DNA of 64,000 nt from Micromonospora sicca (GCF_003172935.1 NZ_QGKS01000235.1:19100-83099); one strand, 5' to 3'. Positions 1-9,897 are shown, numbered from the stretch's first letter. A program made the numbers and translations. Notes: generated by a model from the sequence alone, not told the origin.

Positions 1-438
1 CGACCACCACCGTTGAAGCTGGGCTGCAGGGTGGCGGCGGGCGTACGCGGACAGCCGGACGCCGAACTCGTTGGCGGTGAGCAGGTGTGTCAGGTGTGGG
101 TTGGCCGACAGTCGCTGCACGGTCTGACGGCTCGTGCGGGCGGTGGGCTCGGGACGTTTGTGGGCGGCGGCCTGGAACCGGTGCCCGTTGTGGCCGAGCG
201 TCCAGTGCCACGGCTGGCTGCCTCCGCCGTCGCGGGCGAACCGGAACCGGTCCAGCAGGCCCAGGGCTCGCAGCTCGGTGAGGCGGATCTGGCAGGTCCG
301 CCGGGCGTGGAAGAGCAGGTGATGGATCTGGTCGGTGGTGAGGACCTGGTGATCGTCGAGAAGCTGGAGCAGTTGACGGTCACGGGATGTGATGTGCGGG
401 TAGATGGCCAGCAGGCCATCAGAGCGCGACTGCGGCAT
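1..438 (-). CDS. replication-relaxation family protein, N-terminal part (runs off left edge)
   Basis: An open frame of 146 codons starts at ATG 438 on the minus strand and leaves the window at base 1 without a stop. The N-terminus (ITSRDRQLLQLLDDHQVLTT) followed by DQIHHLLF and a basic helix reads like the winged-helix start of actinobacterial replication-relaxation proteins, which are plasmid/ICE replication accessory proteins. It lies downstream of and in the same direction as the conjugation genes, which fits ICE membership. The C-terminal half is outside the window. The family call rests on pattern recognition of the wHTH start and on context. Confidence 0.6.
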   Translation of the reverse strand, partial: MPQSRSDGLLAIYPHITSRDRQLLQLLDDHQVLTTDQIHHLLFHARRTCQIRLTELRALGLLDRFRFARDGGGSQPWHWTLGHNGHRFQAAAHKRPEPTARTSRQTVQRLSANPHLTHLLTANEFGVRLSAYARRHPAAQLQRWWS

Positions 439-553
439 AGGTGGATACCCCTGGAGAGAGAGACCCGTTAGGGAGTCTGGATAGGTTGATCTTGCTGTCT
501 GGCCGGCGGCGGGCCGGGTTCGGGCAGCTCAGGCACCTGACAGGCCAGTGCGA

Positions 554-602
554 GGGGGCTCGCTTGAGGTCTCGTGTCGCAGACACCCCCAAGCGAGCCC
601 CC
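554..602. terminator. 13-bp perfect inverted repeat between two ICE genes
   Basis: GGGGGCTCGCTTG (554-566) is exactly complementary to 590-602, with a 23-nt loop. It lies in the 204-bp gap after the coupling-ATPase gene. There is no T-run, so it may be a terminator-like hairpin or a protein-binding palindrome. Nothing else is visible between 439 and 642. Confidence 0.5.
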
Positions 603-642
603 AATGCCGCATCCGGCCGAGGCCCGAAACGAGCGGCCTTGA

Positions 643-3117
643 TCAGCGTTCGCGGGCTTCCATGCGCCGTTTCATCGCCGTGCGGGCCAGTCGTTCCATC
701 GGTGGTTCCTCGGTGTCGCGGCTGTGGGCGGCGGCGACCTCTTGGCGGATCGCGGTCGCCTCACCCACGATCTCGGCTGGTGGGTTCGTGGTGAACGTGA
801 ACGCCGGCAGTTCCCGGTTGCCGACCAGCAGGCGGGCGGCAGCGGTGTAGACGTCGAGATGGGCCAGATCGTGCTCGTCCAACTCCGGTTTGGTGTGCCG
901 GGACAACTCCCGGGCGTCGGCCGGGTCGACGTTGAAGTACAGCTTCGAGCGGGCGTTGGCCGATACCGCCGCAGCGACGTCCTTCGGCAGTTGCGCCAGG
1001 TCCTGGTGAGCCAGGACCAGACCCAACCTGAAACCCCGCGCCTCGGCGAGCATGTCCCCGACGCTGCCGGGCAGTGTCAGGAAGTTCTGGCACTCATCCA
1101 CAAACATTGTGGCGTCTTTGCGCTGGTCTTCGGGGATGCTGGCCCGTGCGATGGCGGCCTGCCAGACGCGGGCGACGATGAGCGAGCCGAGGATGCGGCT
1201 GGTCTCCTCGCCGAGGATGCCTTTGGGTAGCCGGCACAGCAGCACTCCACCGTCGAGGATCTTGCCCATGTCGAACGAGCTGTGGGCCTGGCCGATCACG
1301 TTCTTGACGAAGTCCCGCAACAGGAACGCCCGCAACCTTGCCAGGACCGGCGCGATGACCTGGCCCCGGAACTGCTCGTTGATGCCGTCGTACCAGACCC
1401 AGAACCCGCCGAGCCCGTCCGGGTCGTTCAGGCCGTGGGTGAACCTGGCCCGGAACTCCTTGTCCTGCAACAGTGACGGGACCAGGCTCAAGGTCGGTTT
1501 GGCATGCCGCATCAGCGTCAGGCACGCCACCCGCATGGTGTCGTCCATACGCGGACCCCACTGGCCCTGGAAGATCTTCGCGAAGATCCCGACCAGGTTG
1601 TCGACGGCCAGGTGCGGGTCCCCGTTGTCGTCGAGGGGGTTGAAGCAGCCGGGGTTCTCCTGGTCGGGGTCGATGATGACGATCTTCTTGGCGTAGGAGG
1701 CGGGGAGCCGGTCGAGGATGTCGGTGACCAGGTCCCCGCGCGGGTCGATGACCACCGTCCCGCGCCCGGCCCGGATGTCGCCCAGGATCATGTTCAACAG
1801 GAGCGTGGACTTGCCGACGCCGGTCTTGCCGACCACATGGATGTGCTGGCGGGCATCGGTCACATTCAGGCCCACCGAATGGTGGCCGATCTGCGAGCGT
1901 CCGATCACCTTCACCCCGCGCCCGCCGGAGGGCACGGCCACCGGCGCCGGCACCGCCTTGGCCCGAGCCCGGTCCAGGCCCGGCACGGCGAGGTCTTGCG
2001 GCAGCGCGGCGAGGGCCGCGAGCTCGGGTACGGTGGCCAGGAACCCGCGCCGCAGCCTGCGTCCGGCGACGGTGGCCACCGGGGCGGGCATCTTCATGCG
2101 CCGCAGCCGGTTCGGGCCGGTGTAGGCGGCGGCGGCCGAGGCGATGGTGTGCCTCAACCCGACGAGCCGCTCGCGGATCTGTTTGGCCCGCTGCTTGTCC
2201 GGCGGGGACTTGTCTGCGTCAGCCGCGACGGCGAACCGGACCGCGATCTCGTAGTGCGGCACCCGCACGGCCTTGTCCACGACGGTGCGGGCGTCGGCGG
2301 TGGCCACGGGGTCACGGTCGGCCGACCGTGCCGCCGTACCCGCGTGCGCGGGGGTTCGTGGCCGGGACGGGCCGGGCGTGAACACCTCCAGAATCCACAG
2401 CACTGGTTCGATGGCCAGCCGTGCTATCCCGGAAACGGCGCGGGCGGCCACATCGGGCCGCCCGTGGGGATGGGTGGCGCTGGTCGCCGCCGCCCGTCTG
2501 GCGGCGCGTACGCGGCGGGCCGTGGCGGGCCGGGCGAGGATCTGCACTACCGCGTGTTCGCGGTGGCGGACCTCGGCCCCGGCCGACAGCAGTGCCCGCA
2601 GCGGGTCGGCGTCGTGCTCGGTGCGCAGCGGCAGCGCGTCGGTCGACTGCGGCCAGTGCGCCCCACCGACCTGCTCACCCACCCTCGATGGGATCGGCGC
2701 GGCGGCGTCGGCGGTGGTGAGCGTGGCGGCGGGCCAGGCCGCCCGGACGGCGGCCTCGACCGCGCCGGGCGGCACCGTGCCCGGCACCCACACCCGGATC
2801 GTCAGGGCTCGGCCGGTCCAGGTGTACTCCCAGCCGACGTGCGGGATGCCGTACACCCGCCGCCGCCACACCGAAGGCGTCAGGACGCCGACGAGGGTCG
2901 TCCAGAACGCCGGCGCCGATTCCGGGGTGACCTCCGGCGGCGCGGCGATGGTCAGCCACCGCGCCCCGGCGGCGTACCGCTGGTGCCGCCAGGCGAGCAG
3001 CCGATCGTGGCCGAACACCGCCGCGACGATCGCGGCGGCGGCGATGAAACCCAGCCACGGCCGCGCGACGATCCACTGCCAGACCTCGCCCGGATTGGTG
3101 AGGATGTCGGCGTTCAT
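643..3117 (-). CDS. type IV secretion coupling ATPase (TraD/VirD4-like)
   Basis: 824 aa. A hydrophobic segment near residues 15-33 is followed by a long linker and a P-loop ATPase domain: Walker A GKTGVGKST near residue 430 and Walker B ATMFVDECQNF near 670. After that comes a segment (SANARSKLYFNVDPADAREL) typical of the C-terminal part of coupling proteins. The family delivers the relaxosome/DNA to the secretion channel at the inner membrane. ATG 3117 overlaps the stop of the upstream VirB4-like gene by 4 bp, so the two are translationally coupled. The gene appears intact, unlike others in this module. Confidence 0.85.
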   Translation of the reverse strand: MNADILTNPGEVWQWIVARPWLGFIAAAAIVAAVFGHDRLLAWRHQRYAAGARWLTIAAPPEVTPESAPAFWTTLVGVLTPSVWRRRVYGIPHVGWEYTWTGRALTIRVWVPGTVPPGAVEAAVRAAWPAATLTTADAAAPIPSRVGEQVGGAHWPQSTDALPLRTEHDADPLRALLSAGAEVRHREHAVVQILARPATARRVRAARRAAATSATHPHGRPDVAARAVSGIARLAIEPVLWILEVFTPGPSRPRTPAHAGTAARSADRDPVATADARTVVDKAVRVPHYEIAVRFAVAADADKSPPDKQRAKQIRERLVGLRHTIASAAAAYTGPNRLRRMKMPAPVATVAGRRLRRGFLATVPELAALAALPQDLAVPGLDRARAKAVPAPVAVPSGGRGVKVIGRSQIGHHSVGLNVTDARQHIHVVGKTGVGKSTLLLNMILGDIRAGRGTVVIDPRGDLVTDILDRLPASYAKKIVIIDPDQENPGCFNPLDDNGDPHLAVDNLVGIFAKIFQGQWGPRMDDTMRVACLTLMRHAKPTLSLVPSLLQDKEFRARFTHGLNDPDGLGGFWVWYDGINEQFRGQVIAPVLARLRAFLLRDFVKNVIGQAHSSFDMGKILDGGVLLCRLPKGILGEETSRILGSLIVARVWQAAIARASIPEDQRKDATMFVDECQNFLTLPGSVGDMLAEARGFRLGLVLAHQDLAQLPKDVAAAVSANARSKLYFNVDPADARELSRHTKPELDEHDLAHLDVYTAAARLLVGNRELPAFTFTTNPPAEIVGEATAIRQEVAAAHSRDTEEPPMERLARTAMKRRMEARER

Positions 3118-4865
3118 TCGGCCTCACCGATCCCCGTCACGGCGATCTTGTGCTCTGCCGACGACCCGACGCTGCGGAACGGGATTCGCGAACGGCCCGC
3201 GACGAGCAGACCTTCGCCCCTGGGTGCCGACAGCAGCAGCCGCGACTCCCCGGCGGTGAGGCTGAACGCCTCAGCCACCGCGTCGATGGACTGCGTGCTC
3301 TGACGCATCAACACCTGGGTAGCGGCGTTGGACACCACGGCCAGGCCGAGGTCGGTGGACAGCACGTCGGCCGCGTCCTGGGTGATGACGCACAGCCCGG
3401 CCGAGCGCTTGCGGGCGGCCTTGGCCATCCGGAACAAGAACCGCGCGCCCTCGCCGTCGCGCATCAGCAGCCACGCTTCGTCCACGACGACGAGTTGCCG
3501 CCGCCGGCGGGCGCCGGTGGACGCAGTGTCGATGCCCGACCAGATCGAGTCCAAGGCGAGGAGCGTCCCGACGGTGCGCAGCTCGTCGGGCAGGTGCCGC
3601 AGGCTCCAGACCACCAGGTGTCCGCGCGGGGTGGTGGTGGTCGGCCCGTCGAACAGGGCGCTGAAGTTGCCGCTCGTCCAGGGGGCGAGCCGGGCGGCGA
3701 GCTGCCCGGCGGCCGGGTCGTCGTCGGCGGCCAATGTGTCGGCCAGGTCGCGCAGCAGTGGGGCGGGCTGGGTCCAGGTGGCCGGGTCGCCGTTGATCCC
3801 TGCCGCCGCGTAGGTGGCGGTGATGGCCCGGTCGAGGGCGGCGCGTTCGGTGGGCGGCGGTGGTGCGCCGAGCATGACCGCGATCAGCGTGTGCAAGTAC
3901 AGGCCGCGCCGGGTCAAGGTGTCGGCCCGGTCGTCGGCGGGCAGATCGAGGGGGTTGACCCGCACGCCGGGCACGCCCAGCTGCACGACGGTGCCGCCGA
4001 CGTGCTCGGCCAGGGGCGTGTACTCGTCCTCGGGATCGATGGCGCTGACGCTGGTGCCCTGGTACAGGTTCCGCAGCACGTCGAGCTTGACGAAGTACGA
4101 CTTGCCCGCGCCCGAGCGTGCCAGGACCACGCTGTTGTGGTTGTCCTGCGCCCACCGGTTCCAGATCAGGACTCCGTTGCTGGTGGTGTTGACCCCGTAG
4201 AGCACGCCTTCGGGCGGGGCGAGGATGCCCGGTGCCGGGGCGGCGAGGTCGGCCGACGCCAGCGGGAACGCCGCCGCGAGGGCGGTGGTGTCGAGGATGC
4301 GGCGCATCCGCAGCGGGTCAACCCCGATCGGCAGCGTGGAGATCCAGCCCTGCTGGTGGCGGAACGTCGCGGGCTGCAAGTCCAGCAACACACTGGCGGC
4401 AGCCGACTTGACGCCCGCGGTGACGGTCCGCAGCTCGTCGAGGGTACGGGCATGGAGGGTGACGTAGATGCCGGTGTCGAACAGCTTCGCCGCGCCCCGG
4501 GCGACCCGCTCGGCGAGGTCGGCGGCGTCGGCCGCCGCCGCGTCGACCATCGGGTCACCGAGCTTGCCCTGGTCGGAGTCGAGCCGCCGCGACGATTCGA
4601 GGCGGGCGCGCTGGCGTTTGAGCATCGGCGCGGCCAGCTGCGGCGCGACGGGGTCGATGTGCACGGCGACGTCCACGCGGCCGGGGTAGGACAGCAGCGG
4701 GTCGAGCCAGGCCGGACCCACTTCGGCCGGGTATCCGCACACGGCGTAGGTGGCGGCGTAACCGTCGCCGACCTGCACGTGCCACGGGGTGACCGACACA
4801 GCGGCCGGGGAGGGCATGCCCTCCCCGGCCGCAACAATCTTGTTCTTGGACTTCACCAGGTTCAT
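3114..4865 (-). CDS. VirB4-like conjugation ATPase
   Basis: 583 aa. The ATPase domain has Walker A ARSGAGKSYF (Lys about 255), the VirB4-typical SAIDPEDEY soon after, and Walker B LVVVDEAWLLM near residue 460. The C-terminal CVITQDAADVL and VLMRQS segments also fit VirB4/TraC ATPases, which energise the T4SS channel from the cytoplasmic face. It overlaps both neighbours by 4 bp (PrgI-like gene upstream, coupling ATPase downstream), which defines one conjugation operon. No frameshift is visible. It is shorter than Gram-negative VirB4, as is usual for Gram-positive mini-systems. Confidence 0.85.
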   Translation of the reverse strand: MNLVKSKNKIVAAGEGMPSPAAVSVTPWHVQVGDGYAATYAVCGYPAEVGPAWLDPLLSYPGRVDVAVHIDPVAPQLAAPMLKRQRARLESSRRLDSDQGKLGDPMVDAAAADAADLAERVARGAAKLFDTGIYVTLHARTLDELRTVTAGVKSAAASVLLDLQPATFRHQQGWISTLPIGVDPLRMRRILDTTALAAAFPLASADLAAPAPGILAPPEGVLYGVNTTSNGVLIWNRWAQDNHNSVVLARSGAGKSYFVKLDVLRNLYQGTSVSAIDPEDEYTPLAEHVGGTVVQLGVPGVRVNPLDLPADDRADTLTRRGLYLHTLIAVMLGAPPPPTERAALDRAITATYAAAGINGDPATWTQPAPLLRDLADTLAADDDPAAGQLAARLAPWTSGNFSALFDGPTTTTPRGHLVVWSLRHLPDELRTVGTLLALDSIWSGIDTASTGARRRRQLVVVDEAWLLMRDGEGARFLFRMAKAARKRSAGLCVITQDAADVLSTDLGLAVVSNAATQVLMRQSTQSIDAVAEAFSLTAGESRLLLSAPRGEGLLVAGRSRIPFRSVGSSAEHKIAVTGIGEAE

Positions 4866-5752
4866 GTGCTGCTCCGAAGGGTGATGGGGGCGCCGGGGAC
4901 CGCTCGCGGGCCGGGCACCGGTGGACAGAAGGGATCGACCGCGTTGGCCAGGGCCGAGGCGACCGCCGGCCCGTCCAAGGCGGCGGCTTCGACACCGAGC
5001 CCGGACAGGGCGCGTACGGCGGTGTCGGCGACGTGTTCGCCGGTGACGACCGCGATCACCTGACGGCGCAGCGGATCGCGCTCGGCGTCGAGGTCGAGGA
5101 GAAACTCGGCGTAGTCGTCGGCGGCGGCCTGCAACGCCGGATGCGGCAGGCGCGGTGCGTGGTCGACGATCGCCTGCGCGTGGGCGGTCAGGTCGTGCCG
5201 CTGGGCGGCGACGACGATCTGCGCGGGGCCGGTCAGCGAGTTGAGGAACCGGCCGAAGCCGTCCAGCAGCGCGCCTTGCTCACCGCCACTGCGCAGGTGG
5301 ATGTTGGTGGTGCCGCAGGCGATGAGCACCTTGGCGCGGCCCTCGCTGGTGAGGACTCCGGTCGGGCTGACCGCCGTGACCGGCGAGCGTAGCGGCGCCG
5401 GAACGCTCGTCGTGCCGGCCACGGCCGCGACCGAGGTGGCCCGCGCCTTGCCCGGTGTCAGCTGGCGCGGGCTGCGGGACAGGGCGAAACAGTGCCGCAT
5501 CCACACGTCCAGCGGTAGGCCGTCGCGGCGGCCGAGGGCCACCACGATCGCGATGGCGAACACGATGAACCCGGCCACGATCCAGACGACCGGCGGCAGT
5601 AGGTGCCCGAAGGTCTGGTACAGGCCGAATCCGCCCAGGCCGACGCCACCGACGATGCCGAGCTGCCGGAACGTCAACCCGAACGCGATACGGTCGGGCT
5701 CGTTGACGTTGGCCGGGACCACGGCGCGGGGTGTGGTGTCGTCGTGGGTCAT
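4862..5752 (-). CDS. PrgI family / SCO6880-like conjugation membrane protein
   Basis: 296 aa from ATG 5752. I chose this start because it overlaps the preceding stop as ATGA; the longer open frame to 6076 is out-of-frame sequence of the neighbouring gene. Residues about 15-65 hold the PrgI signature: VNEPDRIAFGLTFRQLGIVG, then two adjacent hydrophobic segments (the second around VVWIVAGFIVFAIAIVVA), then LPLDVWMRHCFALSRSPRQL. The rest is a soluble domain. PrgI-type proteins sit in the membrane next to VirB4 in Gram-positive T4SS. It is second in the operon. Confidence 0.75.
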   Translation of the reverse strand: MTHDDTTPRAVVPANVNEPDRIAFGLTFRQLGIVGGVGLGGFGLYQTFGHLLPPVVWIVAGFIVFAIAIVVALGRRDGLPLDVWMRHCFALSRSPRQLTPGKARATSVAAVAGTTSVPAPLRSPVTAVSPTGVLTSEGRAKVLIACGTTNIHLRSGGEQGALLDGFGRFLNSLTGPAQIVVAAQRHDLTAHAQAIVDHAPRLPHPALQAAADDYAEFLLDLDAERDPLRRQVIAVVTGEHVADTAVRALSGLGVEAAALDGPAVASALANAVDPFCPPVPGPRAVPGAPITLRSST

Positions 5753-6063
5753 CGCCCACCTCGCACCGCGCGGCCGAACGGAATCTGGCGGGTGACGGTC
5801 TGGATCAGGACCGCCCGCAGCAGGATGCCGCCCAAGTTGGCCCCGCCCTTGCGGGTCACGAACCGGCTCATCATGCTCGGGATCTTGATGGTGACCCAGA
5901 GCAGCACGGCGACGAGCAGGAGGTTCAGGATGTCGGAGCCGGGCAGGCCCAGCAGGACCGGCAGGCTGGCGTCCGGGTCGGTCAGCAGCTGGATGCCGGT
6001 CGAGAACGCGATGGCCTGCAGGGTGGCGGTGCCGAGGCAGCCCAGCAGGGTCCCGGATCGGCG
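5749..6063 (-). pseudogene. C-terminal fragment of a TrbL-like conjugal transfer membrane protein
   Basis: About 104 residues remain. They hold a hydrophobic stretch (ILNLLLVAVLLWVTIKIP), then MMSRFVTRKGGANLGGILLR and IQTVTRQIPFGR before the stop, which overlaps the PrgI-like start by 4 bp. This is the usual C-terminus of the polytopic TrbL-type protein at the head of such operons. Reading upstream, the frame meets a stop at 6064-6066 with no ATG/GTG, and homology stops there. The 5' part was lost in the event that also cut the neighbouring MoxR gene. Confidence 0.6.
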
Positions 6064-6078
6064 TCAACGCCGGCATGA

Positions 6079-6808
6079 TCCTGGGACGTCGAGGAACTGC
6101 GGCGGCTACGTACCCAGCAGGTGCCCGTGCTGCTGTACCCGCCCGGCACCGGCAAGACGGCCATGGTCGAGGCCGCGTTCCCCGACCTGCTCGCCGTCGC
6201 CGGCACCGGCGACACCGTCGTCGGCGACTTCCTCGGCTCCTACAACCCGATCCCCTGCGGCGGCTACGAGTTCGTCCACGGACCTTTCGTCACCGCCATG
6301 CGCGAAGGGCGGGTGCTGCTGGTTGACGACGCCACCCTCATCCCGCCCCGCGTCCTCGCCGTGCTGTACCCGGCCATGGACGGCCGCGGCGTCATCACCA
6401 TCCCCGCCAACGGCAACGAGACCGTGGAGGCCGTCGACGGGTTCTACATCGTCGCCGGCCACAACCCGGGCGTGCACGGCGCGGTGCTCACCGAAGCCCT
6501 GGCCTCCGGTTCACCGTCCACCTGCACGTCACCACCGACTGGGACCTCGCCCGCCAACTCGGCGTACCCAAGCCCGTCGTCAACGCGGCGATCGACCTCA
6601 ACGCCGACCTCGCCGCAGGCAAACCGTGTGGGCGCCCCAGCTGCGCGAACTGCTCGGCTTCGCCAAAGTCCGCGACCACCTGGGCATGACCGCCGCCCTG
6701 GCCAACCTGGCCGGCATCGCCCCGGAGGACGCCCGCGACGACGTCACCGCCGCCCTGTCCCGGCACACCGGCACCCCCATCACCGCGCTCGCCCTCGGCA
6801 AGCGCTGA
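6079..6808 (+). pseudogene. MoxR/CobS-type AAA ATPase, N-truncated with two frameshifts
   Basis: Homology begins at 6079 (SWDVEELRRLR) directly after a stop, so the N-terminus is absent. The P-loop YPPGTGKTAMVEAAF lacks the usual Gly before PP. Walker B is VLLVDDATLIPP and a sensor-like IVAGHNP follows. Near 6507 one C appears to be missing: the next frame restores RFTVHLHVTTDWDLARQLG. Near 6625 a G is missing: the next frame restores VWAPQLRELLGFAKVRDHL and runs to TGA 6808. MoxR ATPases act with VWA partners as chaperones, and a VWA gene follows 33 bp downstream. Decay or two homopolymer errors could explain the indels. Confidence 0.75.
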
Positions 6809-6841
6809 CCCCATCCACCCCCCTCTGGAAGGAGCCAATCC

Positions 6842-8468
6842 GTGTCACACCCCAACACCCACCTGCGCACCGGCACACCGCCGGCCCGGGCCGGCGCCCG
6901 CGACTGGCAGGCCTGGTCCGCAGCGTGGACCCGGCACGTCCCGCTGCTGACCGGCCGCACCGACCTCACCGTCCTCGTCGCCCCCGGCGCCGCCGGCACC
7001 GCACGCGAATGCTTCTACCCCGACCTCAACCGCATCGAGGTCGACGCCACCTACATCGCCGACAGCCCCGACATCACCGACCCGGCCAAAGCCCGGCACA
7101 AGCGCCTCGTGCCCACCGGCTACGGGCTGCTCGTGCACGGCGCCGCGCACGCCGCGCAAAGCCGCTGGACCACCCCGCCGATCCTCGCCGACGTCGCCGA
7201 CATGCTGGAGGATTCCCGGGCCGAAGGCCGCCAACGCGAGCGCCGCCGAGGTGACCGCCGCTGGCTGCGCCACGTCGTGAAAACCCTCCTCGACCCCGAC
7301 GACGCGGCCGTCGACGACCCGTGGCACGCCGGGCAACTCGCCGGCCTGCTCCTCGCCCGGGTCGACGTCCGCATCGTCACCAGCAAGGACGTCCGCGCGG
7401 TCCGCGCCGCGGTTTCCGGCGTCCTCGGACGCAAACGCCTGCGGCAGCTACGCGACATCTGGCGGGAAGCCCACACCTGCGACGACACCGACGCCGACAC
7501 CATGATCAGCCTCGCCCGGCGGTGGTGCCAGGTCCTCGGCATCGACCCCGACCAGCAGTACGACACCCCGGAGCCGGACGCCGGGCAGTTCGCCGGCCGC
7601 CTCGCCGCGGCCCTCGTCGACTACCTCGCCGTCGCCTCTGGCCTCACCCCGGCCGAGTACGCCGCATCGCTGCTGGCCCGCCGGCACAGCCCACCGTCGG
7701 AGTGGGACCGCCGGGACCCGACCGAGCAGGAACACCGCGCGGCCCGCGACCTCGCCAACCGGCTGCGGCAGGCCCGCACCCAGCACCCCGAACCCGGCCG
7801 GCGGCCCTCCGCGATCCCACCCGGCCGGCTCCGCACCCGGCAGGCCATCACCGCCGAAGCACAAACCGCCGCCGGGCAACTGCCAACTGCTGCCCCGTGG
7901 CAGCAACGCGCCCAACTGCCACCCGAGAAACCACGTCTGCACCTGGCGATCCTGGTCGACCTGTCCGGCTCGATGGACCGCCACACCGAGGCGATGTCGT
8001 CCGCGGCGTGGATCTTCGCCCACGCCGCCCGCCGCGCCGAGGCAACGACCACCACCATCGGCTTCGGCGACCGCACCACCGTCCTGGTACCTCCACGCAC
8101 ATACCCGAAGCAGATGCTGCACATGCGCACCGACTTCGCCACCGCCACGTTCCCAGAAGCGGTCAAGGTCGCCGACCAACTCCTCGACCTGCGCCACGGC
8201 CACGCCCTACGGATGCTCGCCGTCGTCTCCGACGGCTACCTCGACGACATCCCCGCCGGCCAACGCCTAGTCACCACCCTCCACCGGGCAGGCTGCGCCG
8301 TGCTGTGGCTGCACCCCGCCGACCCGCCCGCCGCCGGCGAGCCGACCGACCCGGACCAGGTCTGGGGGAAACACCTTCACGCACGCCACCACCCTGACCC
8401 TCACCGACTCGGTCGAGGCCATCGCCGCGATCGCCGACGCCGCCGTCACCGCGCTCAGCCAGGCCTAG
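6842..8468 (+). pseudogene. VWA-domain protein, partner of the MoxR ATPase, one frameshift near the 3' end
   Basis: GTG 6842 has GGAAGGA 10 bp upstream. About 540 residues: an N-terminal part with an HGAAHAAQSRW segment (metallopeptidase-like in position but without HExxH), a charged middle, and a VWA domain with MIDAS DLSGSMD near residue 380 followed by VVSDGYLDD. At 8364-8371 (TGGGGGAAAC) the frame slips by one base. The alternative frame reads WGNTFTHATTLTLTDSVE and ends at TAG 8466, the expected VWA end. The uncorrected frame runs to 8758 through low-complexity Arg/Pro codons and is not the real C-terminus. Confidence 0.7.
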
Positions 8469-8773
8469 AACCGACCCGGGCCGGACCCGTCCGGCAGCCA
8501 ACCAGTCCCACCCCACGCCGCGGCGCTGCAACGGCTGCGGCCGGGCAGCGCCGCGCGGGGCGACCCACGACGTACCCAAACCCCGGGAATCACGGGGCTG
8601 CCGCCGGCTATCCGCCCGCGTCTCGCGAGGCCGGCAGGGGACGGCCTCCGCCGGCGGTCCGCGACTTGACCATCCCGCGCCATCGAAGCGTGCATGCATC
8701 GCGTCCCCAACTGGCCCTGGCAGGCCGGGCCCGGACGCGAGACGACGCTGCGCCATGACAAGGAGTTCATCCC
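8469..8773. other. gap with no recognisable gene
   Basis: About 300 bp between the corrected VWA stop and the next start. The open frames through it are Arg/Pro/Gly-rich shadows. I see no RNA gene or clear hairpin. Confidence 0.5.
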
Positions 8774-9271
8774 ATGCGCTACGGCACCGACAGCGAACAC
8801 CCCTTCGACACCGACAACCGGGCCTGGCGACGCCTCGGCGACGTCACCAGCGAACACTTCGACGCGATCACCGGACCCGTGACCCGGACGAGCGGCCGGT
8901 CCTGCTCACCCTGCGCGACATGCAGACCGGGGACACGGTCACCCTCGCCGTCCTCGACTCCCTGGAAATCCGCGACCCGCACGCGCGGTCTTGCCGAGCC
9001 CGGCGACTTACCCCCGGGGCCGGTGGCTCCCACCCGGCAAGCAGGCGGTAATACTCGCCAGCGACCTGGCCGGGCTGCCGCCCGCCACCTACGACGACCC
9101 GACGACGGCAGCGCCGCAGATTTCACCCGCCGACGACGGGCGCCGGTGTACCACCTGTACGTCGAGCGAGACCACCGACAAGATCAACGCTGTCGAGGCC
9201 ACCTGCAGCCGCAGAGACAGCGCCGTGCCCCTCGGCCGCTGGGTTGGCAGATCGTCCAAGACGCCTCATGA
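8774..9271 (+). pseudogene. decayed small ICE gene (frameshifted, unknown function)
   Basis: A start at 8774 gives MRYGTDSEHPFDTDNRAW and then RLGDVTSEHFDAITGP. After about 8880 the plausible codons move to another frame (RPVLLTLRDMQTGDTVTLAV), and after about 8990 to a third (GRWLPPGKQAVILASDLAG). Two indels therefore interrupt one small gene downstream of the MoxR-VWA pair. I do not recognise the family. The alternative is that only the first 40 codons are real. Confidence 0.4.
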
Positions 9272-9342
9272 GGGCTCCTTTGACCGAGCGGCGGACCGTC
9301 GGCCGCCGACGCCCCGATGGAGGGCCGGCGGCCGACCTGGCG

Positions 9343-9870
9343 CTAGGCGGGCCGAGCCGCCGCTCGGGCGGCGTCCACCGCCCGGTTGCACCGTGATGCG
9401 CTCAGCTTCGCGGCCCGCATGGCCGCCTCCCGCCGCTCGCCGTCCGGACTCTCCACCTCCTGGTACGCGGTCCGGTAGAGCTGGAGCCCGGGAACCGGGC
9501 CGTCGAGGACCGTCACGGCCTCGTGTGGCTCCGCCATGTTGCTGGCCTCCTGCTCCGCAGACAGCCCCACCGTGTGCAGCGGTGGCCCCGCGACGACCTC
9601 CAGCCCGGCCGACAGCGGGTCGGCCGAGACACTGGCCAGCACCGCAGCGGGCGGCCACCGCTTCGGTGCTCTTCGGTCGTGCTCGTAGCGGAGCTGCCAT
9701 ACCCAGACCTGACCTGGCTGCCACTGCCAGCAGACCAGGTCCGGTCCGCCCGCTCGTTGTACGTCGGCTGTCACCAGCAGCTCGGGGCGGGCGGTTATGA
9801 GCAGGTGGGCTCGCAACGCCAGGGCGGTGCCCTCGGCGAGCGGGTTCGGACCCGCGTCCGTGTCGTCCAA
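9343..9870 (-). CDS. stand-alone paralogue of the RHS C-terminal nuclease domain, active site degenerate
   Basis: 175 aa from TTG 9870, chosen because AAGGAAGGAGG lies 5 bp upstream; the longer frame overlaps the RHS gene and lacks a good site. Nearly its whole length aligns with the C-terminal domain of the RHS protein next door. Shared blocks are GPDL(V/I)CW, PG(Q/K)VWVW, PLSAGLEV, NMAEP/NVAEP and GLQLYRT. RHS has PD then EFK, while this copy has PD (43-44) then QLR (59-61), so both the acidic residue and the lysine of a PD-(D/E)XK-like site are changed. It starts 71 bp after the RHS stop on the same strand, where an immunity gene would be expected. It could be an immunity-like decoy, a regulator or a dead toxin remnant. 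Confidence 0.7.
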   Translation of the reverse strand: MDDTDAGPNPLAEGTALALRAHLLITARPELLVTADVQRAGGPDLVCWQWQPGQVWVWQLRYEHDRRAPKRWPPAAVLASVSADPLSAGLEVVAGPPLHTVGLSAEQEASNMAEPHEAVTVLDGPVPGLQLYRTAYQEVESPDGERREAAMRAAKLSASRCNRAVDAARAAARPA

Positions 9871-9897
9871 GAGAGCCTCCTTCCTTCGGGAGTGGGG

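Noticed and set aside
1504..3303. 599-codon plus-strand frame opposite the coupling ATPase
   Set aside because: Shadow of high-GC sequence: Gly/Val/Arg/Pro-rich, no motifs, and the minus strand holds clear Walker motifs.
8469..8758. C-terminal ~100 codons of the long VWA frame
   Set aside because: The frame after 8370 is Arg/Pro/Gly-rich shadow sequence; a one-base shift gives a proper VWA end and stop at 8468.
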